From assembly GCA_964600165.1 (NCBI GenBank), contig CAZRIP010000092.1, positions 1-16,210 of the forward strand: a DNA stretch of 16,210 nt, read 5' to 3'. Positions within the stretch are counted from its first letter, which is position 1. The number at the start of each line of letters is the position of its first letter. Under the pieces are notes generated by a model that did not search any database, was not told the origin of the DNA, and saw only the letters and a program-made list of their open reading frames with translations. This DNA is from CAZRIP01 sp964600165 (GTDB lineage: Bacteria > Elusimicrobiota > Elusimicrobia > UBA1565 > UBA9628). Shown piece by piece: positions 6,858-13,105 of this stretch. The position numbers were made by a program, and so were the translations under genes.

Positions 6858-7881
6858 CGGCTTGGATCTGCTGGATGAGAGCCAGCTGGCCGGACTTCTC
6901 CTGGATGGCCTCGCCGACCTTCGCGAACTTGAGCTGCTCCTCCGCGGGGAGGGTCACGATCTCCAGGCCGCTCCGGGCGAAAAGCTTCAGGTTGCGCTGG
7001 GCCAGCGAGACGGAGAGCTTGCGCTCGGCCAGCGATAGACTCTGGACCTCCTCGGTCAGCAGCCGGCGGTCGTCGGGGCTCAGGCTCCGGAAGAACTTGT
7101 CGTTGACCGCCATCGCCGTGACGAGCATCGAATGCCGCGTGACGTCGACGTACTTGAGCTTTTTGGCCGTCTCCGGGAACTTCGCGCGGACGTAGGCCAA
7201 GCCGTTGATCTCGGTCTCAGCGAGATCGACGCTTCCGGTGACCGGCAGGGTCAGCGGCGCCTTGACCGCGGCGTATTGAGCCGGCGAAAGGGAAACGAGC
7301 TTGACGCCCAGCGCGCGCAGCAGCGCGGCCGGCTCGCCGCCGGTGTCTTCCATGCGCAGCCCCTTGAAGTCGGAGAGCTTGCGCACGGCCGCTTGACCGA
7401 CGAAGACCCGGAAGCCGCCGCTGTAGGCGAAGGCCAACCCGCGCACGCGGTCTTGGTTCTCCGAGGCGACTTCGTCCAACAGCGTCTTGCCGAGCGGGCC
7501 GCGCCAGACGGCCTCGGCGTGCTCATAGCTCCGGAACAGAAAGGGCTCGTCGATGACGCGCACGCCCATGCGGCCGGCCGCGATCTGGCTCATGTCGGCC
7601 GAGCCGTCCGTGAGCTTGCTAAAAGCGATCTTATCGGCGTCGGCGTCCGTGCGCTGGCTGTCGGCCTTGACGTCGATGAACTCGACCTTGAGGCGCCCCT
7701 GCGAGCGCTCGGCGACGCGGCCGGCGAACGCGTCGAGCAGGCCTTTGAACGACTGGTCGTCGCGCGCGTGGGCCACGATCCAGCGGACCGTCCGGGTCTC
7801 GGCCGAGGCGCGCGAGGCCAGGAAAAACGTCGCTAGGAGCGTCAAAAAGAGCAGCCGTCGGCACGGCCGGTCGATGTTCAT
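6826..7881 (-). CDS. TRAP-type DctP-family solute-binding protein (351 aa)
   Basis: A clear signal peptide (RRLLFLTLLATFFLASRASA) ends at residue 27 and points to the periplasm. The rest follows the DctP pattern: SFKGLLDAFAGRVAERSQGR near the start, FSKLTDGSADM, LSDFKGLRM, ALGVKLVSLSPAQY, then AETEINGLAYV and VTRHSMLVTAMAVNDKFF. These receptors bind carboxylates for a DctQM membrane permease. No permease gene is next to it in this window, and the gene is instead coupled to a haem peroxidase. In DctP proteins the stretch after 'DLKGLK' usually carries an Arg that binds the carboxylate; here it reads GLRMED, with Glu there, so the ligand may not be a simple carboxylate. It has a strong promoter directly upstream and appears to be leaderless. 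Family assignment is good, ligand unknown. Confidence 0.85.
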   Translation of the reverse strand: MNIDRPCRRLLFLTLLATFFLASRASAETRTVRWIVAHARDDQSFKGLLDAFAGRVAERSQGRLKVEFIDVKADSQRTDADADKIAFSKLTDGSADMSQIAAGRMGVRVIDEPFLFRSYEHAEAVWRGPLGKTLLDEVASENQDRVRGLAFAYSGGFRVFVGQAAVRKLSDFKGLRMEDTGGEPAALLRALGVKLVSLSPAQYAAVKAPLTLPVTGSVDLAETEINGLAYVRAKFPETAKKLKYVDVTRHSMLVTAMAVNDKFFRSLSPDDRRLLTEEVQSLSLAERKLSVSLAQRNLKLFARSGLEIVTLPAEEQLKFAKVGEAIQEKSGQLALIQQIQAVGEIPLQASR

Positions 7882-7887
7882 ACGAAG

Positions 7888-7916
7888 AGTATAGCCCTGC
7901 CCTGAAAAGCTGTCAA
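7888..7916 (-). promoter_or_regulatory. Strong sigma-70 promoter of the DctP/peroxidase operon, apparently leaderless
   Basis: TTGACA (7911-7916) is a perfect -35 box, followed by a 17-base spacer and TATACT (7888-7893). The ATG at 7881 begins only six bases after the -10 box, so the mRNA should start at or beside the start codon. This is the best consensus promoter in the window. Confidence 0.8.
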
Positions 7917-7923
7917 GGGAGCC

Positions 7924-9831
7924 TTACGAGGGTTTGGACGCCGGCTTCTTGCGCGTTTCCGGCGCGCCATCCTTGGTCTTGGGCTTGGGCGCGGGCTGCG
8001 CCTTGAAAAGGTCGTTGAGCGCGTCATTGAGATCATCGAGCTTCTCGCGGCGCGCGGCGAGCCCCGGCATGCTCTTGGGCTCCGAGGAGTCGCACATCCG
8101 CATCGCCAGATCGAGCATCTCCCGCAATTCCTTGAACCTCGCTCCGATGGCCTGCGCGTATTGCGTCTCCGCCGCGTCCGGGACCGCCGGAACTTTCCGC
8201 GACGCGGTCTGCTGAAGCCTGGCCTGGATCGATTTGAGGATTTGGGTGTCGTGATCCCGCTGGGCCAGATCCTTGGCAAGCTGCCGGCCGCCGACGGTCT
8301 GGCTGGCCGCCTTGGCGCTGGCGGCTTTGAGGATCGTGTAGTCGCGCGTGCGCTGCGAGATATCTTTGGCGAGCTGCGCGGCCGCCGCCGATCGGGCCCC
8401 CGGGCCCAAGACGCCGGCTCCCGCTTTGCCGCGGGCGGCCTTGAGGGCGGCGTAGTCCTGATCCCGCCGTTTGATATCTTTGGAGAGCTGCTCTTTGGCG
8501 GCCTCGAAGCGCTGCTTCTTGCGGGCCAAGAGCTCCGGAATCTCCTTGAATTGGCGGTGGCAGTAGGCGTCTCGGACTTTGTGCTCGTAAGGCGCGCAGC
8601 TCGGCGCGCCGCCGCCGTCCAGCGCGCGGCAAAGGCCGTCCGATCCGCAGGCCGCGATGCCGCTCTTGCGGGCCTGGCGATAGTCGTAGGAAGCGAGGCA
8701 GAACGCGGCCTTGAAGGGGTCGGTCATCTTCTTGCACGCCGGCGGCGGAGTGAAGCCCATGACCAGAGAGAAGCTGTCGGTCACGAACGCGATCTCCTGA
8801 GGGCTCCAATTCACGAGGCTGGTGCCGACCTTGCGCGCGGCCCCCGCGGGATCCCCCAGGTGCGCCGCCACGATGCCGCAGAAAGCGTCGAACTTATCCA
8901 AGGGGACCGCCGTGCCCTTGTCGTGGCTGCAGACCTCCTTGAACTTCTCCGGGCCCAAAGGGATCGCGCGGACGCGGTGCATGTCCTGATCGCGCATCCG
9001 GCAATGCGTGCGGAATGAGTCGCCCCCATACATCGGCCGCGAGTCCGCGGAGAATTGGCGCGGGCTGTAGGGAGCGTCGAACAGCGCCGAGGAGCCGGCG
9101 CAGGCGTCGTCGGAGCCGTTCGCCATCTCGAGACAGAGCTGATTCATCGTGACGTCGGCCACGAAGTTCTCGCTCGGCGTCACCAACTCGGCCGTCGTCC
9201 AGCTTTTTCCGTAAGATGCCAGCATCCCCTCGTAGGAGAACTTCTTCAAGCAATCGGAGACGACCTGGTGGCTGAGGGCCGCGGTGGAGACCGTCGCCGC
9301 GGAAAACGCCGCGTTGTCGCTCTTGACCGCCGCGTCGTCGACGGCGAGGACGCGCTCGATCTGGGAGATCTCCGGGGAGGCCACGGGCTTCGAGCCCGGG
9401 GCTTGCGCGACGGGCGAGGAGACCCCGACCGCGAGATTGTCGCGTTTGACGACGTCGTCGTCGGCGGCGAGGCGGCGCTGCGCTTCCGCGAGCTCCGGAG
9501 TGGTCGCCGCCGTGGAAAGCGAGAGATTGTCGCGCTTGATGGCGGCCTCGTCGGCGGCGAGCTTTTTCTCGATGCCGGCGACCTCGGGATCGATGGGAAT
9601 GACGATCGGACTGGTCGAGCGGCTCACCCGAGCCCTTTCCTTCATCAGATGCTGCGCGTCGAGGTAGGAGATCTCGAAGCGCTGGATGACTTTATCGATC
9701 TCGGCCAGCCTGCGCTTGCCGTAATCCAACGGGCGAGGTTTGGACTCCGCGGCCGCGGCGCGGCCGACGGGGCAGGCGACCCAGATCGCCATGCAGGCGG
9801 CGTAGGCGGCGGCGAGCAGCGCGCGCCTCAT
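7924..9831 (-). CDS. Secreted 12-cysteine protein with flanking triple repeats (635 aa)
   Basis: A signal peptide covers about residues 1-28. Residues 82-174 hold three copies of a charged helix, with core forms EKKLAADEAAIKRDN, QRRLAADDDVVKRDN and ERVLAVDDAAVKSDN. Residues 194-424 form the Cys core, where 12 cysteines align one for one with those of the protein at 3623-4414, including DACAGSSALFDA, AACGSDGLCRAL and SCAPY. Residues 447-539 hold three copies of a second helical repeat (QLSKDIKRRDQDYAALKA, QLAKDISQRTRDYTILKA, QLAKDLAQRDHDTQILKS). The tail (611-635) is rich in Lys and Pro. The overall picture is a disulfide-bonded domain between coiled-coil-like arms, exported to the periplasm or cell surface, where it may bind cell wall or another protein. 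I do not recognise a family. The ATG overlaps the VOC gene stop (ATGA), so the two form an operon. Confidence 0.85.
   Translation of the reverse strand: MRRALLAAAYAACMAIWVACPVGRAAAAESKPRPLDYGKRRLAEIDKVIQRFEISYLDAQHLMKERARVSRSTSPIVIPIDPEVAGIEKKLAADEAAIKRDNLSLSTAATTPELAEAQRRLAADDDVVKRDNLAVGVSSPVAQAPGSKPVASPEISQIERVLAVDDAAVKSDNAAFSAATVSTAALSHQVVSDCLKKFSYEGMLASYGKSWTTAELVTPSENFVADVTMNQLCLEMANGSDDACAGSSALFDAPYSPRQFSADSRPMYGGDSFRTHCRMRDQDMHRVRAIPLGPEKFKEVCSHDKGTAVPLDKFDAFCGIVAAHLGDPAGAARKVGTSLVNWSPQEIAFVTDSFSLVMGFTPPPACKKMTDPFKAAFCLASYDYRQARKSGIAACGSDGLCRALDGGGAPSCAPYEHKVRDAYCHRQFKEIPELLARKKQRFEAAKEQLSKDIKRRDQDYAALKAARGKAGAGVLGPGARSAAAAQLAKDISQRTRDYTILKAASAKAASQTVGGRQLAKDLAQRDHDTQILKSIQARLQQTASRKVPAVPDAAETQYAQAIGARFKELREMLDLAMRMCDSSEPKSMPGLAARREKLDDLNDALNDLFKAQPAPKPKTKDGAPETRKKPASKPS
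8215..8493 (-). repeat. Three protein-coding repeats, QLxKDI-type, in the Cys-rich gene
   Basis: Residues 447-470, 485-508 and 516-539 share the pattern (E/A/R)QL(S/A)KD(I/L)xxRxxDxxxLK(A/S). Between the first two lies a Gly/Ala-rich linker and between the last two a short one. They look like helical or coiled-coil units made by internal duplication. Confidence 0.7.
9310..9588 (-). repeat. Three protein-coding repeats, LAxDxxxxKxDN-type, in the Cys-rich gene
   Basis: Residues 82-103, 112-133 and 153-174 share PE(V/L/I)xxxx(K/R)xLAxD(E/D)xx(I/V)K(R/S)DN. Linkers differ in length and are rich in Ala, Ser, Thr and Pro. Confidence 0.7.
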
Positions 9832-10283
9832 AGCGGCTTCTTCTTGGCGGCGGGCGGCGGCAGCGCGGCCGGCGCCGCGGTCTCGCTCTTGCGGGCCACG
9901 CAGGGCGGCCCCTTGGCCGCGCCCGTCTTCTCTTGGATCAGCACGACCTTATTGCCGTCGGGGTCGACGAGCGTCGCCGTCGTCGCGCCCCAGTTCTCCT
10001 GGCGGGGCGGCGTCGTGAAGCGCACGCCCTTGTCCGAGAGGGCCTTGTGGAAACCGGCGAGGTCCTCGACGAAAAAAGCCGCGGAGACCGGCGCCGTCTC
10101 GCCGAGGTCGACGCGCGCGGTCGGATTGTCCTGGATCGTCAGCCACTGCCGCTCGCCGAGCTCGAACACGACGCAGCCGTCGCACGAATGCTTGGCCGTC
10201 AGCCCGAGGCTCTTGCCGTAGAACTCCTTGAGCCGCTTGGCGTTGGCGGACTTGAGCAGCACGCCGTAGATCCCATTGACCAT
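9828..10283 (-). CDS. VOC-superfamily (glyoxalase/bleomycin-resistance-like) protein (151 aa)
   Basis: Residues about 1-118 follow the two-module betaalphabetabetabeta pattern of the vicinal oxygen chelate fold: YGVLLKSANAKRLKEFYGKS, then AFFVEDLAGFHKALSDKG and VDPDGNKVVLIQE. The fold serves as glyoxalases, dioxygenases, epimerases and drug-binding proteins. The closing Glu (VVLIQE) is present, but the usual N-terminal His metal ligand is absent (YGVLLKS), so metal-dependent catalysis is doubtful. Residues 119-151 are an Ala/Pro/Lys tail beyond the normal fold. No signal peptide is seen, so it should be cytoplasmic, although the next gene in its operon is secreted. A GGAGG site (10292-10296) lies eight bases before the ATG, and a promoter precedes it. 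Substrate cannot be predicted. Confidence 0.85.
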   Translation of the reverse strand: MVNGIYGVLLKSANAKRLKEFYGKSLGLTAKHSCDGCVVFELGERQWLTIQDNPTARVDLGETAPVSAAFFVEDLAGFHKALSDKGVRFTTPPRQENWGATTATLVDPDGNKVVLIQEKTGAAKGPPCVARKSETAAPAALPPPAAKKKPL

Positions 10284-10318
10284 TGCGCCTACCTCCGTCG
10301 AACGTTACCGCAACGGAG

Positions 10319-10347
10319 ATTGCATAAATTCCATTCGCACGAGTCAA
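10319..10347 (-). promoter_or_regulatory. Promoter of the VOC/Cys-rich operon
   Basis: TTGACT (10342-10347) is followed after 17 bases by TGCAAT (10319-10324). Transcription would begin near 10312 and give a leader of about 28 bases containing the GGAGG at 10292-10296. Its -35 box lies between the -35 and -10 boxes of the divergent promoter for the gene at 10370, so binding at the two should exclude each other. Confidence 0.55.
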
Positions 10348-10362
10348 GGAAATTGGTAGCAT
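10334..10362 (+). promoter_or_regulatory. Promoter of the Cys-rich gene at 10370, apparently leaderless
   Basis: TGG-TAGCAT (-10 at 10357-10362, extended) stands seven bases before the ATG. TTCGCA (10334-10339) is a fair -35 box at a 17-base spacing. The same TAGCAT-N7-ATG arrangement precedes the paralogue at 3623. The GGAG just before the ATG is too close to serve as a normal ribosome binding site. Confidence 0.55.
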
Positions 10363-10369
10363 CCCGGAG

Positions 10370-11173
10370 ATGGCTCGATCGCTGGCCCCGGCGCTCGCGA
10401 TGGCGGCGGTCGCCGCCGCTCAAGCCCTAGCCGCCCCGGCCGCGGACCCTTGCCGCCCGGTCGCCGCCGAGCGGGCGAGCTCCGTGATGACCGAGGAGGC
10501 GAAGGATCCCCGGCTCGCCGCGATCATCCGCGGCCGCTTCGCGGCGGACTTCCAAACGTATTTCGCGTACGAAGCGTACGCGCGGCACGACGTCCGCCTC
10601 TGCGACGCGCTCAAGCCCCTCCACTCGGACGATCGCCGCGCGCGCCATTTCGAAGACGACGTCTGCCGGACGAAATATTACGAGTTCGTCTACGTCGAGG
10701 CCCTGGTGCGGGGCAGCCCGGACCTCGGACGCGCCTGCTTCGACGACTCGCGATGGGCCGGCTTGTCGGAGAACGGGGCCCGGCGCGTCTGTGGCCTGCG
10801 CGAAGCCGTCTTCCGGCGGCTCGGCAAAGCGCCGGACGTCGAAAGCATCCGGGCGGGCTGCGCGGAGATGACCGCCGAGGCCGACGCCAAGCAGAAGGCC
10901 AAGTGCGCGCCCTACGTCCGCGCTTTTTTCGGCGACGACGGCGGCTGCGACAAGGCCGGGGCTTTCGTCTCCTCCGACGAGGCCACCCACGACGTCGAGC
11001 AGTGCCGCGGCTTCGCGGCCTTCCGGCGCAAGCTGGACGGCCGCGACCCGGGCGGCTGCGCCGCGCACGAGATCTGCCGCGCTCTCGACGGCGGCGCCGG
11101 CGAGCTCGCCGCGCGCTACGCGCAGAAGACCCTGTCCGAGGTCTGCACGGCGTTAGGCGGCCGTCCGCAATAG
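10370..11173 (+). CDS. Secreted 12-cysteine protein, divergent paralogue (267 aa)
   Basis: The signal peptide (MARSLAPALAMAAVAAAQAL, likely cleavage after ALA at residue 21) closely resembles that of the protein at 3623. The mature protein also has 12 cysteines. The C-terminal block GGCAAHEICRALDGG and a final VC match the SGCGTDALCRAL...YC block of the other two, and VEQCRGFAAFRRKLDG matches the preceding CAAAYAFRRARAEG. The N-terminal half is more divergent and lacks the SYGKxW and ACAG landmarks, so cysteine spacing differs there. Function is unknown; export and disulfide bonding are likely. It is transcribed divergently from the VOC operon, with interleaved promoters, and converges on the TPR gene with a 21-base overlap of the 3' ends. 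Confidence 0.85.
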   Translation: MARSLAPALAMAAVAAAQALAAPAADPCRPVAAERASSVMTEEAKDPRLAAIIRGRFAADFQTYFAYEAYARHDVRLCDALKPLHSDDRRARHFEDDVCRTKYYEFVYVEALVRGSPDLGRACFDDSRWAGLSENGARRVCGLREAVFRRLGKAPDVESIRAGCAEMTAEADAKQKAKCAPYVRAFFGDDGGCDKAGAFVSSDEATHDVEQCRGFAAFRRKLDGRDPGGCAAHEICRALDGGAGELAARYAQKTLSEVCTALGGRPQ

Positions 11174-13105
11174 CTCGGCCGCGAGAATCGGCTCGACGGC
11201 CGCGATATCCTCGAACAGCGCCGCCGCGTCGGCCTCGCGGCCGATCTCCCGCCAACGCGCGCCTTCCTTGAGAGCGCGCGCGAGGCTCTCCTTCGCCTCG
11301 TCGCGGCGGCCGGAGCGCTCGAGCGCGCGGGCGAGCCCGAACCACGCGCGCGCGTCGGCCGGGTTGAGCGCGAGCGCCCGGCGATAGCTCTCGGCCGCGG
11401 CGCTCCAGCGCCGCGCGGCGGCGAGCGCCTCGCCGAGCCATGCCAGCGCCCACGCCGAGCGCGCGTCGAGCCGGACCGCGCGCCGGAGATCGGCGATCGC
11501 GCCGGCCGCGTCGCGGCCCGCCAGGCGCGCGCGGCCGCGCCAGGCGTGAGCGTTGGCGTAGCCCGGGTCGAGCGCGATGGCGCGGCCGAGCTCGCGCCGG
11601 GCTCCGGCCTGGTCGCCCAACAGGCTCAGCGCGCGTCCGAGCCAGGCACGAGCCCAGGCCCGGCCCGGCTCGAGCCTCAAGCAGGCCTCGAGATCGCGGC
11701 GGGCCCCGTCGGCGTCGCCGGCGCCGAGCTTGGTCTCGCCGCGCCACGCGAAGGCCGCGGCGTTGGCGGCGTCGGCGCGCAGGACGCCGTCGAGCTGGGA
11801 GAGGGCCGCCGCCGTCGCGTCCCGATCCCGGCACCAGCCGAACTTGGGATCGAGCCGGCAGGCCGCCTCGAGCGCCGAAAGCGCCTCCGGCACGCGGCCG
11901 AGCGCGCGCAGCGCCAGCGACCGCTCGTGCTGCGCCCACGCGTGCGACGGCGAGAGCTCGACGGCGACGTCGAGATCCGCGAGCGCGCCCGAGACGTCGC
12001 CGAGCGCGCGCCGCGCCCCGCCGCGGGCGGCGTAGCCGAACTCGTAGCCCGGGTCGAGGGCGAGGCCGGCCTCGAGGTCGCGCAGCGCCTCGCGCAAGCG
12101 CCCGCCGCGCCGGAGCAGCTCGCCGCGCCAGACGCGCAGCCACCCGCAGCGCGGCGAAAGCCGCGCGGCGCGGCCGGCCGCCGCCAACGCCTCGTCGACG
12201 CGTCCGGCCGTCGCGAGCGCCCGAGAGTAGTAGCCCTGAGCCCAGGAGCAGCCGGGCGCGCGGGCGACGACGCGCTCGAGCTCCCGGAGCGCGCCCGGGA
12301 AATCGTTCGAAGGCGGCGCGCGCAGGAAATCGGCCCGGATCGCCAGGGCCCAGTACGGCGCGCGGGCGGGAAAGCGTTCCAGGCGCCCGGCGAAGCGGGC
12401 GAACGCGCAGCCTTCGTCGAGCAGCAGCGCGCGCTCGTCGTCTGGGGTAAACCGAGTCTTCCCGTCGAGCCGCGCTCGCGCGGCCGCTCTACGCAGATAT
12501 AGCCAGCCCTCCCCCGGCTCGGCCGCGATCGCCCGGCCGAGCGCCCGGATCATCTCTCTCGCGCGCGCGAGGTTATCGTAGGCGAGCGCCGCCGCGATGG
12601 GCGCGAGCGCGCAGCGGCCCGACAAGGCGGCCGCCGCCGAGGCGTCCTTCAAAGCGTCCCGGCTCGCCGCCTCGACGCGTGCGCGCTCCGCCGGGCGCGG
12701 GCCGTCCGCGCGATAAGGCACGCTCGACAAGCTCCCGATCGCGCGCCAGGCGCGCCACCACGCGTTGCGCGGCTCGAGCGCCGCGGCGCGGTCGATGTCT
12801 GACAGGCCGACGTCCTCGTCGCGGACGGCGCGGGCGAGACCGAGCTCGAAGCGGTAGGCGTAAGCGCGCGCGAGGTCCGGGGCCTTCGCGATCGCCTCGT
12901 CGAGACGGTCCCGCGCCTCGTCGTCGCGGCCCAGAAGACGCAAGACTCTCCCCCGCTCGGCCAAGTCCGCGGCCGAGCGCGCCGGAGCCGCCAGCGCCGC
13001 CTCGTAGCGCGCGCGGTAGACCGCCCGGTGCCGCCGAAGGCCGTAGGCGACGGAGCGGCCGAAGCCGAGGCGGCACTCCAACTGCTCGACGATCCGAAGC
13101 GTCAT
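11153..13105 (-). CDS. TPR-repeat protein (650 aa)
   Basis: The protein is a long array of TPR units from about residue 45 to the end. Many have the Trp-containing form RAWARAWLGRALSLLG, SAWALAWLGEALAAARR or CGWLRVWRGELLRRGG, followed by a second helix such as ALRDLEAGLALDPG. A region around residues 205-260 fits less well. The frame is open for 77 codons upstream, but that part shadows the halogenase gene. I chose the ATG at 13105, which overlaps the halogenase stop by one base (TGATG), a usual sign of coupled translation. There is no signal peptide, so it should be cytoplasmic. It is the third gene of a run with another TPR protein and the TPR-tailed halogenase, and may hold partners or substrate for that enzyme. 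Its 3' end overlaps the convergent gene at 10370 by 21 bases. Confidence 0.85.
   Translation of the reverse strand: MTLRIVEQLECRLGFGRSVAYGLRRHRAVYRARYEAALAAPARSAADLAERGRVLRLLGRDDEARDRLDEAIAKAPDLARAYAYRFELGLARAVRDEDVGLSDIDRAAALEPRNAWWRAWRAIGSLSSVPYRADGPRPAERARVEAASRDALKDASAAAALSGRCALAPIAAALAYDNLARAREMIRALGRAIAAEPGEGWLYLRRAAARARLDGKTRFTPDDERALLLDEGCAFARFAGRLERFPARAPYWALAIRADFLRAPPSNDFPGALRELERVVARAPGCSWAQGYYSRALATAGRVDEALAAAGRAARLSPRCGWLRVWRGELLRRGGRLREALRDLEAGLALDPGYEFGYAARGGARRALGDVSGALADLDVAVELSPSHAWAQHERSLALRALGRVPEALSALEAACRLDPKFGWCRDRDATAAALSQLDGVLRADAANAAAFAWRGETKLGAGDADGARRDLEACLRLEPGRAWARAWLGRALSLLGDQAGARRELGRAIALDPGYANAHAWRGRARLAGRDAAGAIADLRRAVRLDARSAWALAWLGEALAAARRWSAAAESYRRALALNPADARAWFGLARALERSGRRDEAKESLARALKEGARWREIGREADAAALFEDIAAVEPILAAELLRTAA

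Noticed and set aside
8161..9018. Plus-strand open frame of 285 codons opposite the 635-residue protein
   Set aside because: No domain pattern, and the minus frame contains conserved Cys motifs and internal repeats.
11546..12502. Plus-strand open frame of 318 codons opposite the TPR gene
   Set aside because: Antisense shadow of regular TPR repeats, which creates its apparent periodicity.
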